Shown here: positions 34,969-43,856 of the stretch, in pieces | How positions within the stretch are numbered: the stretch's first letter is position 1 | Layout: each line of letters opens with the position of its first letter | DNA from: an uncultured Actinomycetes bacterium | GTDB taxonomy: Bacteria > Actinomycetota > CADDZG01 > WHSQ01 | Assembly (NCBI GenBank): GCA_937863385.1 | Contig: CALMBW010000007.1 | Coordinates: 1 to 64,000, forward strand | DNA: 64,000 nt | Direction: 5' to 3' | Translations under genes and position numbers: made by a program | The notes under the pieces: model-generated | What the model saw: only the letters and a program-made list of their open reading frames with translations | Told to the model about the DNA's origin: nothing | The model's database searches: none

Positions 34969-35817
34969 CTACGCGGCCGCTGTGCGTTCCCGATATCTGC
35001 GAGCGGCGTTGACGAACTCTTCGAAGAGTCTCAGCTGTCCCGACGACATCGGGGCCATCACCTCTGGGTGCCACTGAACGCCAACCACCCATGTGTAGCC
35101 CGATGCGATCACTGCTTCCAGGACGCCGTCACCGGACCACGCGATCTGATCTAGGCCCTCTGCAACGATGTCCAAACCCTGATGATGGTGCGAGTTCACC
35201 GGAACCTCGAGTTTGCCGAATATCTCGGCCAGGTAGCAGTTGGGATCGATCTTCAGGCTATGTACGGGTTCGGCGCGAGGCATGTCCCGATCGTGGTCGA
35301 GGCGCTCACCTTCGTCTGCGAGGTGTTGGATCAGCGTGCCACCCATCGTCACGTTGAGTAGTTGGAAGCCACGACAGATGGCGAGCACCGGCATATCGCG
35401 CTTGAGAGCCGAGCGAAGAAGGTTGATCTCATATCGGTCACGCTCCCGGCTAACACCGCGAGTCCGAGGATGTCTTGGTTGCCCGTACTGGATCGGGTCG
35501 ACATCTCCGCCGCCGGGCAAGAGCAGTCCGCAAGCCTTATCGAGCACTGAAACGTCCTCGAGGTCGACGTCCATGTGGATCGTGATGTCCTCTGGGACAT
35601 TCTCGTCTGCACGCAGCTGATCGAAGGGGCAGAAGACCTGAGCTCGGCCGCCGGCCTTCTCCACAGCCCTGATGTATAGGGTTGGTATGCGTGCCGCGCC
35701 GGCAACCCCTTGACCGGGGATGGCTATGAAGCCGGAGGCAGCGTCGTCAAGTGGCGTGGTATCCAAGTCCTTCGACAGTTCCTTCCCTCCCGATGGAGAT
35801 CGACTATGACCCAACAT
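34969..35817 (-). CDS. Class I glutamine amidotransferase / gamma-glutamyl-GABA hydrolase-like
   Basis: A PuuD-type peptidase C26. Catalytic residues: the Cys in LAICRGFQLLNV, and the His and Glu in VGVQWHPE. GLLLPGGGDVDPIQYGQ and VNSHHHQGLD are also characteristic. Relatives cleave gamma-glutamyl amides such as gamma-glutamyl-GABA. The start is uncertain: ATG 35817 would overlap the divergent gene by 12 bp, while TTG 35766 leaves 39 bp between the genes and fits the usual family length better. It converges with the DUF5719 gene, 16 bp apart. Confidence 0.82.
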   Translation of the reverse strand: MLGHSRSPSGGKELSKDLDTTPLDDAASGFIAIPGQGVAGAARIPTLYIRAVEKAGGRAQVFCPFDQLRADENVPEDITIHMDVDLEDVSVLDKACGLLLPGGGDVDPIQYGQPRHPRTRGVSRERDRYEINLLRSALKRDMPVLAICRGFQLLNVTMGGTLIQHLADEGERLDHDRDMPRAEPVHSLKIDPNCYLAEIFGKLEVPVNSHHHQGLDIVAEGLDQIAWSGDGVLEAVIASGYTWVVGVQWHPEVMAPMSSGQLRLFEEFVNAARRYRERTAAA

Positions 35818-36960
35818 ATGCGTTTCGAGACCGCCGCTATCCATGCCGGGCAAGATCCCGACCCGGCAACCGGAGCAGCGGTGGTTCCCATCTATCAAAC
35901 ATCGACCTACGTGCAAGATTCCGTAGGAAAGCACAAGGGATTCGAGTATTCGAGAACCGACAACCCGACTCGGCGTGCGGTGGAAACGTGCCTGGCGGCT
36001 CTCGAGGGGGCCGAGCACGGGATCGCGTTCGCTTCGGGGATGGCCGCGACCACCACCTTGGCGATGACCCTGGATGCAGGAGCTCGCGTTGTGCTTTCCG
36101 ACGACGTCTACGGCGGTACGTATCGCCTGTTCGCGAAGGTGATGTCCCGTCTGGGTATCGAGTGGGCCAGCGCCGACCTAACCGACGAGGCGTCGGTGCG
36201 AGCAGCTCTCGGCGAGTCCGCAGGCTTGTTGATAGCTGAGACTCCGACCAATCCGACCTTGAAGGTGGTCGACCTCGAGATGCTCGCGACGGCGGCACAT
36301 GATGCAGGCGCGCTGCTGTGCGTGGACAACACATTCGCCACTCCATACCTGCAGCGACCTCTGGAATTCGGGGCCGATGTCGTCTTCTATAGCGCAACCA
36401 AGTATCTCGGTGGGCACAGTGATCTGGTCGTGGGTGCCATCACGACGAGCAACGATGAGCTAGCTGCGAGCCTCCGGTTCCTTCAGAACTCGGTGGGAGC
36501 TATCCCCGGCCCCCTCGATTCATGGCTCTTGCTGCGGGGACTCAAGACGCTTGCCATCCGAATGCGGGCTCACAGCGACAACGCCCTTCAGGTGGCGAAC
36601 TGGCTGGCACAGCGCTCCGACATCGGCAAGGTCCACTATCCCGGGCTAGCCGGCGACGCCGGTCACTCCCTTGCTCGCAAGCAGATGGCCGCTGCCGGCC
36701 AACCCCATTTCGGGGGCATGGTCACCTTCGACGCAGGTTCCGAAGAACGAGCGCTTCAGGTTTGTGGAGCGACGAAGATCTTCTTCCTCGCCGAATCCCT
36801 GGGTGGGGTCGAGTCCTTGATCGAGCACCCCGGCAAGATGACGCACGCGAGCCTCGAGGGCTCCGGGATGGAGGTTGGACCGGGGCTGGTCCGCTTGTCG
36901 GTGGGGATCGAGCATCCCGAGGACCTGATCGCCGACCTTGAGGCGGCCCTGGCCCGGTAG
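35806..36960 (+). CDS. Cystathionine gamma-synthase/gamma-lyase (PLP)
   Basis: A 384-residue PLP enzyme of the Cys/Met metabolism family. Seen: FETAAIHAGQDPDPATGAAV, YSRTDNPTRRAVE, ASGMAATTTLAM, VDNTFATPYLQRPLEFGADV, the PLP lysine in SATKYLGGHSD and the C-terminal ESLGGVESLIEHP. Gamma-synthase and gamma-lyase cannot be separated safely by eye. With the cystathionine beta-synthase at 41043-42422 it would form a (reverse) transsulfuration route from homocysteine to cysteine, and adenosylhomocysteinase at 50755 supplies homocysteine. GGAG lies 7 bases before ATG 35806. Confidence 0.93.
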   Translation: MTQHMRFETAAIHAGQDPDPATGAAVVPIYQTSTYVQDSVGKHKGFEYSRTDNPTRRAVETCLAALEGAEHGIAFASGMAATTTLAMTLDAGARVVLSDDVYGGTYRLFAKVMSRLGIEWASADLTDEASVRAALGESAGLLIAETPTNPTLKVVDLEMLATAAHDAGALLCVDNTFATPYLQRPLEFGADVVFYSATKYLGGHSDLVVGAITTSNDELAASLRFLQNSVGAIPGPLDSWLLLRGLKTLAIRMRAHSDNALQVANWLAQRSDIGKVHYPGLAGDAGHSLARKQMAAAGQPHFGGMVTFDAGSEERALQVCGATKIFFLAESLGGVESLIEHPGKMTHASLEGSGMEVGPGLVRLSVGIEHPEDLIADLEAALAR

Positions 36961-36985
36961 CAGGCATTACGACTGCAGTAGTAGG

Positions 36986-36991
36986 TAGGCT
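36986..36991 (+). promoter_or_regulatory. Leaderless-type -10 box (TAGGCT) of the ABC operon
   Basis: TAGGCT lies 7 nt before the ATG at 36999. Confidence 0.5.
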
Positions 36992-36998
36992 TCTGTCG

Positions 36999-37676
36999 AT
37001 GGAGGGGGACAAGGCCACCGGCGCCCATTGCCGCGACGTATCAAAGACGTACCGGCGAGCTACCGGTGCGACCCCAGCACTCGACGGTGTCGACATCGAT
37101 CTTCAGCCTGCAACGGTAACGGCGCTGGTGGGTCCGTCCGGTAGCGGTAAGTCGTCGTTGTTGCGGATCGTTGCCGGTCTGGACAAGCCCGATCGCGGGA
37201 CGGTGGTCGTAGGTGACATCGATATCGCTCGACTCTCGGAGCGATCACGCCGCCGTTTCCGCCGCGCTCGGATCGGCTACGTATTCCAGCGCCCGTCCGA
37301 CAACCTCATCTCTTACCTGACGGTCATGGAGCACATGGATCTGGCAGCCCGGGTCCGTGGGGCCTCTCACGAAGGCTCTGTGGAGATCCTCGAGCGCCTT
37401 GGCATAGCGGCGCGTGGCGACAATCATCCCCACCAGCTCTCCGGCGGAGAACAACAGCGGCTCGCCTTCGGGCTGGCCGCGATCGGGTCACCTTCACTGG
37501 TGATCGCGGATGAGCCGACCGCCGAACTTGACCACGAAAGTGGAGCTGCGCTGATGGGGCTCGTGACATCTCTGGCGCGGATGGGAACCTCTGTGGTCAT
37601 CGCTACGCACGATCCAGAAGTAGCGCGCTTCGCCGACGTGAGGGTGACCTTGGATGAGGGCAAGGTCGTGCCCTGA
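36999..37676 (+). CDS. ABC transporter ATP-binding protein (LolD/MacB type)
   Basis: A 225-residue ATPase: Walker [11 protein letters not shown]-loop VFQRPSDN, signature LSGGEQQR, Walker B LVIADEPTAELD, H-loop THD. All catalytic residues are intact. It belongs to the group that works with FtsX-like permeases in lipoprotein release, peptide export or mechanotransmission. It overlaps the second ATPase gene by one base (TGATG). Confidence 0.9.
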   Translation: MEGDKATGAHCRDVSKTYRRATGATPALDGVDIDLQPATVTALVGPSGSGKSSLLRIVAGLDKPDRGTVVVGDIDIARLSERSRRRFRRARIGYVFQRPSDNLISYLTVMEHMDLAARVRGASHEGSVEILERLGIAARGDNHPHQLSGGEQQRLAFGLAAIGSPSLVIADEPTAELDHESGAALMGLVTSLARMGTSVVIATHDPEVARFADVRVTLDEGKVVP

Positions 37677-38395
37677 TGGCGCTCGTTGCCGTTACGGAGA
37701 TCACGAAGTCCTACCAGCGAGGGCCCGAGACCATCCACGCCGTGCGCTCGGTCTCCTTCGAACTCCACTCGGGTCAAGTGTGCGCGTTGATCGGCCCGTC
37801 GGGGAGTGGCAAGTCCACGGTCCTGAACATCATCTGTGGCTGGGAGAGCCCCGATGCCGGGACGCGCGCTTGGAAAGGCGACAAGGTGATCGATCCGCGC
37901 ACGCTCGACTGGAGCCACATCGGACTCGTTCCTCAGCGTTTGGGGTTGCTGGAAGACCTGACCATCGCCGAGAACATCGAACTGCCACTGGTCCTTCTGG
38001 GAGGCAACCCCGAGGACGTGGCGGGAAAGTCCGGCGAGATACTGTCGGCCCTCGACCTCTCGGGATTGCGTGACCGGTTGCCTGCCGAGACTTCACTGGG
38101 TGAACAGCAAAGAGCATGCATAGCGCGTGCTCTCGTTGCCGAACCGGAGTTGGTCTTAGCCGACGAACCAACGGGGAATCAGGATCACGTGCGCGAGACG
38201 AAGGTCCTTGCTCGTTTCCGTGCCGCCGCCGCCGGAGGCGCTGCTTGTCTGCTGGCGACCCACAACCCCGCCGTACTCGAACGTTGCGATCGCATACTCG
38301 AGATGCACGACGGCGAGCTCGTCTCAGATACCCAGTCAGACCCGTTGGCGGTGGCGCGAGCGGACTGGGCCCCCGACCGGACAACGAAGCGATGA
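37676..38395 (+). CDS. ABC transporter ATP-binding protein with degenerate signature motif
   Basis: A 239-residue ATPase: Walker [10 protein letters not shown] and Walker B LVLADEPTGNQDH are intact, but the signature reads TSLGEQQR where LSGGEQQR is usual, and the D-loop is GNQD rather than GNLD. With the canonical partner upstream this suggests an asymmetric heterodimer with one weakened ATP site. Its stop overlaps the permease start (ATGA). Confidence 0.88.
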   Translation: MALVAVTEITKSYQRGPETIHAVRSVSFELHSGQVCALIGPSGSGKSTVLNIICGWESPDAGTRAWKGDKVIDPRTLDWSHIGLVPQRLGLLEDLTIAENIELPLVLLGGNPEDVAGKSGEILSALDLSGLRDRLPAETSLGEQQRACIARALVAEPELVLADEPTGNQDHVRETKVLARFRAAAAGGAACLLATHNPAVLERCDRILEMHDGELVSDTQSDPLAVARADWAPDRTTKR

Positions 38396-41031
38396 GAACC
38401 CTATGGCTTCGCGCTCCGTTCATGTGGCTGCGCTTCCCAGTGGGCGCCTTGGCGACCCTCTTCGTGGCGGCGATCACGGCGATGACTGCCGTCACTTCAA
38501 CAGCGTTCCTCGCTTCGACCGAGGAAGGGTCATTACGGGAAGGGATCGAGCCGAATCGTTGGGTGGCGGGATACCGCATCGGTTTCCCCAACTACCTCTC
38601 CACCGAGCTGTTTCGTCAGGGCATCGAGTTCTACGAAGCGTTCCTCGGCGAGGCGACCGAGTTCCTGGACGAGCGATTCGCCGATCTTCCCTACGTCGGA
38701 AAGGCGCATCTTAATATCGTTGGAACCCCGATGGTGGCTGCTTCGGGTAACGAGAGCATCAACCTGAGACCAGTCGTCCGAACCGACGCTGTGCGTCACG
38801 TGACGCGGCTGGAAGGTAACGGGACTGCTGGCGCGTGGTTATCGGACGGGGCCGCTGCCGAACTCGGGGTCGGCCCGGGTGACGATGTAGAGCTCATCTT
38901 CGAGTCACGCCGGGCGACGATCGAGATCTCGGGGGTCTACAAGCATCTCGCAGCCGAGCCTCCCCGGGTCTTCTGGTCCAGCTTGAGTCCATACGTGTAT
39001 CGCGATCCCGGCCAGGAGTACGACCCCCCGCCGCTGTTACTCATGGATCTCCCCACTTACCGATCGGTCCTGCCCCAGCTTCGGGATGTCGGTGGGGTCT
39101 CGGTCGATGTGCCAATGGTCGAAACCGAGATGTCTTTAGCTGAAGCCGAACGGATCGCGGCGACCTTTGAGTCGACACTCGCCGCGGTTTCATCAACGGG
39201 TCCGTTGGCCGGCGAAACGCCGTCCTTCCTTTTTAGGGCCGCGGATAGCTCAACCTCGATGTACGGGATCGTCTCCTCCGCGCGCGAACGCCTGACCACG
39301 GTCACACCGGTTACCGAGGTTCTCTCTGCGGGAGCGCGTGTCGTTGCTCTGGCATTGATGGCTGCAGCCGGATTCTTCTTGGTCAAGCGCAGACGCACGG
39401 AGGTTGCCGTGCTCGCTGCTCGGGGGATCGGGCCTTTCGCACAAGCGTCGCGCCTGGGTCTGGAATCGCTTATGCCTCTCTTGGTTGGCAGCACGATCGG
39501 CGCGGTCGGAGGCTTCTTGCTCGTCGAGGTGTTGGGCCCGGCGCGTGACATCTCTTTCGGGTTACTTACCGATGCTCTGCCCGACGTCGCCGTGACGGTG
39601 GGAGCCGGCTTCGTCCTGCTCGTGCTGACGGCAGCGGTCGCGGCACGGCGTGAGGAACAAGCCATCGCCGAGCTACCCGCGTCTGTGAGTGCAACCCACT
39701 GGTTGGTGGGCGGGGTGGTCATCGCTGCTGCAGCCGGGTCGATCGCTTGGAGGATGGCTCAAGATGTCTCGGGTGCCGATGCCGATGCCTTGGAAGACCC
39801 TTGGATCACAGCGGCTCCCGTTCTGATGATCTTGGGGATCGGATTCCTCGCCGCCGGTCTGTTCCGTTTCGCTCTCCCCTTTGTGGCTCGCGTCCTGCGC
39901 TTTCGGATCCCACCCTTGTATCTGTCCGCGCGCCGGCTGTCAGGTGCTTCGATGCTTACCCAAGTGCTGGTGATCGCGGGTGTGTGGTCGCTCGGCATCG
40001 CCATATATGCGTTCACGGTTTCGGCATCGATAGACGCAACAGCGGATGCAAAGTCCAAGCTGTTCATCGGAAGTGACTTCTCTGCGCTGGTTACCGACGT
40101 TCGAACAGTGGACTCGGTGGACTATTCACCGGCTACTGGGGTCGTCAGGGTCGAGAGGATGCCGCTGAACAACGGGGGCGACGTCGCGATCCTCGGTGTT
40201 AACCCAGCCACATTCGCCGATGCCGCGTTCTGGGATAGCTCTTTCGCCGAGAAGGACCTGCACGCTCTGATGGATTCGATGAAGGGATCAACAGAGGCTC
40301 CATTGAAGGTCATCGCGACGGCCGATCTTGGCCCCGAACCGGCATTCGAATCCCCGTCGGGGACCGTTGAGCTGGAGGTTGTCGCGATCGTGGACTCATT
40401 CCCCGGGCAGCCTTCCAACAAGGACATGGTGGTCATGACCCGAGGAGCACTGGCGTACGCGCAGGCCGAGATGGGAGCTTCGTCGGGAGCAGCGCGCCCT
40501 CAGATCTGGGCCAAAGGCGATCGAACGGAGATCGAGGCGGCTCTCTCGTCGAGTGGGTTCTCCTACTACCAAGCTCTTGATTCAGAAACCGTTCTCGAGA
40601 CACCCGGCCTCCAATCCTTGCTGTGGATGCTGGGCCTGCTCGCTGCACTGGGCGGAGCCGCAGCGCTCATCGCGGTGTTCGGTCTGTTGCTCTATCTCCA
40701 AGCTCGGCAGCGCGCCGCACTTGTGTCCAGCGCTCTAACGAGACGCATGGGGATGAGCCGGCGCGCCGAGTTCGTGACCTGGAGCGGTGAGGTGGCAGGC
40801 GCGTTGCTGACTTCTCTGCTTGCCGCGACGCTGATCGGCGTCCAGGTGTCGAACCTTATGAAAGACAGGCTCGATCCGAGACCCGAGCTCCTTCCGCAGC
40901 CGATCTTGGTCGTGCCGGTAACCCTGCTGCTGGGATCGCTCGCCTGCATGCTGGTGCTCTCGGTGGTCTCTGGTTGGCGGATACGGTCCGCGATCGACCG
41001 TGCCGATGTCGCTGAAGTGATGCGCACATGA
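38392..41031 (+). CDS. FtsX-like ABC permease with duplicated membrane domain
   Basis: An 879-residue permease. One membrane helix lies at about 13-38, followed by an extracytoplasmic domain (about 40-290), then FtsX-like helices (about 300-420), a further helix group near 440-560, a second extracytoplasmic domain and a C-terminal set of three helices (about 740-870). The layout is that of two fused MacB/FtsX halves, so one permease with two different ATPases could form a complete transporter. No export substrate is encoded nearby. The C-terminus is 11 bp from the convergent cystathionine beta-synthase gene. Confidence 0.85.
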   Translation: MRTLWLRAPFMWLRFPVGALATLFVAAITAMTAVTSTAFLASTEEGSLREGIEPNRWVAGYRIGFPNYLSTELFRQGIEFYEAFLGEATEFLDERFADLPYVGKAHLNIVGTPMVAASGNESINLRPVVRTDAVRHVTRLEGNGTAGAWLSDGAAAELGVGPGDDVELIFESRRATIEISGVYKHLAAEPPRVFWSSLSPYVYRDPGQEYDPPPLLLMDLPTYRSVLPQLRDVGGVSVDVPMVETEMSLAEAERIAATFESTLAAVSSTGPLAGETPSFLFRAADSSTSMYGIVSSARERLTTVTPVTEVLSAGARVVALALMAAAGFFLVKRRRTEVAVLAARGIGPFAQASRLGLESLMPLLVGSTIGAVGGFLLVEVLGPARDISFGLLTDALPDVAVTVGAGFVLLVLTAAVAARREEQAIAELPASVSATHWLVGGVVIAAAAGSIAWRMAQDVSGADADALEDPWITAAPVLMILGIGFLAAGLFRFALPFVARVLRFRIPPLYLSARRLSGASMLTQVLVIAGVWSLGIAIYAFTVSASIDATADAKSKLFIGSDFSALVTDVRTVDSVDYSPATGVVRVERMPLNNGGDVAILGVNPATFADAAFWDSSFAEKDLHALMDSMKGSTEAPLKVIATADLGPEPAFESPSGTVELEVVAIVDSFPGQPSNKDMVVMTRGALAYAQAEMGASSGAARPQIWAKGDRTEIEAALSSSGFSYYQALDSETVLETPGLQSLLWMLGLLAALGGAAALIAVFGLLLYLQARQRAALVSSALTRRMGMSRRAEFVTWSGEVAGALLTSLLAATLIGVQVSNLMKDRLDPRPELLPQPILVVPVTLLLGSLACMLVLSVVSGWRIRSAIDRADVAEVMRT

Positions 41032-41042
41032 ACGGGTCTAGC

Positions 41043-42422
41043 TCACTGTGCGGCAAGGAACTCCAGTAGGTCGCTGCGCGTGAGAACGCCGGCGGGGATA
41101 GCTCCATCGGCAACGACTACCGCTTCGGCCCCCTTGCTGAGGTCTCGGAACATCGCATCGACATGCTGACCTAGTTGCAAGACGGGGAGTGGCTCATCCA
41201 TGACCTCGGCAACCGCCCTGTCGATCGCTTCGGAGTCGCGGAACACCCTGTCGAGAAGCGTGCGCTCCTGGATGGACCCAACGATCTCTTGGATATCGCT
41301 CGGCGATTCGTTGTGGGCAACTGGGAGTTGAGAGATCCCAAACTCTTGCAGTATGTCGATCGCACGACCGACCTTCTCGTTCTCGCTGACCGCAACGATG
41401 TCGGGCATGGGCGACGAGCTCCGCTTCTTGTAGGCGATCACTTCGGATATGTGCGCTTCGATGCCCGGACGTTCGATGAATCCGTTCTCACGCATCCAAG
41501 CTTCGTCGTAGAGCTTGCTGAGGTAGTTGCGGCCGGAATCCGGCAACAGAACGACGACGATGTCGTCGGGACCAAGCTCTTTGCCGACCTCTAGAGCTGC
41601 CCACATCGCCGTTCCGCATGAGCCGCCCACGAGAACCCCTTCCTCGGACGTGATGCGCCTCGCCGTCAAGAAAGAGTCGCGGTCCGAAACGGTGACCCAT
41701 CGATCGATCACGGAAGCATCGAGGGTGTCCGGCCACGATTCCTTGCCGATCCCCTCGACGAGGTAGGGGCGAGGCTCGCCCCCCGTGAAGACCGAACCCT
41801 CTGGATCTGCACCAACGATGACGATGTTGGGGTCCTGCTCCTTGAGGTACTTACCAACACCACTGATGGTGCCGCCGGTGCCGACCCCGATCACCACGTG
41901 GGTGACGTTCCCTTCGGTCTGCTCCCAGATCTCGGGCCCCGTCGTTCGGTAGTGAGCCTCCGGATTGCGCATGTTGTGGTACTGGTTCGGTTGATAGGCG
42001 CCCGGGATCTCGGCGGTGAGGCGGTTCGCCACCGAGTAGTAGGACTCGGGCGACTCGGGTGCCACTGCCGTAGGAGTGATGACCACCTCGGCACCATACG
42101 CACGCAGCAGGGAGATCTTCTCCTGGCTCATCTTGTCGGGCATCGTAAAGATGCATCGATAGCCCTTGAGCCGAGCGGCGATCGCCAGCCCAACGCCGGT
42201 GTTTCCCGAGGTGGGTTCGACGATCGTCCCGCCCGGCTTGATCTTGCCCTGTTGCTCGGCCGCCTCGATCATCGAGACGCCGATCCTGTCCTTCACCGAC
42301 CCCCCGGGGTTCAGCATCTCGAGCTTGGCTAGGAGCGTGCAGTCAAGCTCGCTACCCACCCGGCTCATCTTGAGCAGGGGAGTCTTTCCGATGAGGTCGA
42401 GGATCGAATCGAAGGTTTCCAT
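41043..42422 (-). CDS. Cystathionine beta-synthase
   Basis: A 459-residue PLP enzyme with a C-terminal CBS-domain pair. Seen: LEMLNPGGSVKDRIG with the PLP lysine, PTSGNTGVGLA for the phosphate cup, YHNMRNPEAHYRTTGPEI and GVGTGGTISGVGKYLKEQ. The two CBS domains begin near residue 330 (VSENEKVGRAIDILQEFGIS). This layout is that of eukaryotic-type cystathionine beta-synthase rather than cysteine synthase, and the CBS pair may sense S-adenosylmethionine or another nucleotide. I chose the ATG at 42422; the frame is open to 42596 but that part does not match the family. Confidence 0.92.
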   Translation of the reverse strand: METFDSILDLIGKTPLLKMSRVGSELDCTLLAKLEMLNPGGSVKDRIGVSMIEAAEQQGKIKPGGTIVEPTSGNTGVGLAIAARLKGYRCIFTMPDKMSQEKISLLRAYGAEVVITPTAVAPESPESYYSVANRLTAEIPGAYQPNQYHNMRNPEAHYRTTGPEIWEQTEGNVTHVVIGVGTGGTISGVGKYLKEQDPNIVIVGADPEGSVFTGGEPRPYLVEGIGKESWPDTLDASVIDRWVTVSDRDSFLTARRITSEEGVLVGGSCGTAMWAALEVGKELGPDDIVVVLLPDSGRNYLSKLYDEAWMRENGFIERPGIEAHISEVIAYKKRSSSPMPDIVAVSENEKVGRAIDILQEFGISQLPVAHNESPSDIQEIVGSIQERTLLDRVFRDSEAIDRAVAEVMDEPLPVLQLGQHVDAMFRDLSKGAEAVVVADGAIPAGVLTRSDLLEFLAAQ

Positions 42423-42567
42423 ACGGGCATAGTTGCGTAGCTCCCGGCGTTGACGCAAGTAAGCCCCGAAGGGCCGTGGTGGCTCTGCTTGACGAGACGA
42501 GCAACCCTGGCGCACTCTGGAGCGTCGAATCAGAGTTACAACCGCCCCATAGGCAGTAAAGGACACG

Positions 42568-43770
42568 ATGAGCGCACCCGCAGACAACCAAGCCAAGCGG
42601 ACCGGCCTTAGCAGGCTGGTTCCTCATCTCAGCAGGCGAACCTGGGTGATCGTGCTGTCTGTGTTCCTCGGGCTCGTCGCGGCGGGTATCGCGGGAGTCT
42701 CCTACGCGAGCTATCGCTACGGGCAGGACCACGAGGGCCGGATCCTGCCGGGATCGGTCATCGCCGGAGTCGACGTAGGTGGCATGTCGACCGAGGAAGC
42801 GATCGAAGCTGTCCGCGACGCGATCGGACCGCAACTCGACCGCCCGATCACCATCTCTTATGACTCGAAGACGTGGACCGTCACCCCGCGTGAATTGGGG
42901 GCCCGCAGCGACGCTCGTAGTGCGGTGCGAGCCGCTTTGAACGAGAGCAACGACGCATCCTTCGTGAAGCTCATGCGCATGCGGGTTCTTGGCGACGACC
43001 TTGGATTCGAGCGTGAGGTTGCGATCACCTACCCGCGGCAGGGGATCCGAGGATTCGTCAAAGGCTTGGCCGAGAGTTTCGATCGTGAGGCGCGCGAACA
43101 GTCGATCGATTACTCCTCGGGATGGGTCAAGTTCATCGACGCGCGCCAAGGCCGGACGGTCAAGCAGAAGGCAACGCGCCAGGACCTGATGGATGCCCTG
43201 GTCGACGAAGACGACTCCATCGAGCTCCAGGTTGCAACCGCCGAGCCCAAGGAGACCGATCGATATGACCAGGTGCTCTTGGTCCGCATCGGCGAGAACA
43301 AGCTGTACCTCTATCAGGACGGCAAGATCACCCACGATTGGGTCGTAGCTACAGGACTGCCCGAGTACCCCACACCGACGGGTGAGTTCGAGGTCGAGCT
43401 CAAGCGTTACCTGCCTACCTGGGTGAATCCGGCACCAGATACCTGGGGGGCGGACATGCCCGAGTCGATCCCGCCCGGCCCCGGTAACCCCCTGGGCCTT
43501 CGCGCCATCAACTGGACTGCCCCCGCTATCCGCTTCCATGGGACCAGCGCTACTTACTCGCTGGGCTTCAACGCAAGCCACGGCTGCGTTCGTATGTCCA
43601 ACGAAGACGTCATCGAGCTGTACGACCTGATCGATGTCGGAACGCCGATCATCTCGATCGAGGTCGCACCATTCAAGCCGTTGTATGGCTCGTCTTCGGT
43701 GGTCGACACCGAGACGACCCAAGAGAACCAGGATGCTGGATCAGAAGGGCCCGACGACTCCGAGGACTGA
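42568..43770 (+). CDS. L,D-transpeptidase (YkuD) with membrane anchor
   Basis: A 400-residue protein: a cytoplasmic N-terminus, one membrane helix (about 25-48), an extracellular substrate-binding region of the type found before YkuD domains (ILPGSVIAGVDVGGMSTEEA), and the YkuD catalytic domain from about residue 235. The active site is HGTSATYSLGFNASHGCVRM, with the Cys near 340. Such enzymes make 3-3 cross-links in peptidoglycan or attach proteins to it. A short Glu/Asp-rich tail follows. AAGGA five bases before the ATG serves as the ribosome-binding site. Confidence 0.9.
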   Translation: MSAPADNQAKRTGLSRLVPHLSRRTWVIVLSVFLGLVAAGIAGVSYASYRYGQDHEGRILPGSVIAGVDVGGMSTEEAIEAVRDAIGPQLDRPITISYDSKTWTVTPRELGARSDARSAVRAALNESNDASFVKLMRMRVLGDDLGFEREVAITYPRQGIRGFVKGLAESFDREAREQSIDYSSGWVKFIDARQGRTVKQKATRQDLMDALVDEDDSIELQVATAEPKETDRYDQVLLVRIGENKLYLYQDGKITHDWVVATGLPEYPTPTGEFEVELKRYLPTWVNPAPDTWGADMPESIPPGPGNPLGLRAINWTAPAIRFHGTSATYSLGFNASHGCVRMSNEDVIELYDLIDVGTPIISIEVAPFKPLYGSSSVVDTETTQENQDAGSEGPDDSED

Positions 43771-43856
43771 GTTCCGTCGTCACGGGCTAGGTCATGCCAG
43801 GCGTTGTAGCGTCGGGCCGCAACCTGTTCTGAGTTCCAACCACTAGGGGGGCCCAA

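Noticed and set aside
38116-38391. Upstream extension of the ABC permease frame
   Set aside because: It lies inside the second ATPase gene; ATG 38392 overlaps that stop codon and begins directly before the first membrane helix.
42352-43722. Long minus-strand reading frame (456 codons) opposite the L,D-transpeptidase
   Set aside because: It mirrors a well-supported gene and matches no family; long antisense frames are common in high-GC DNA.
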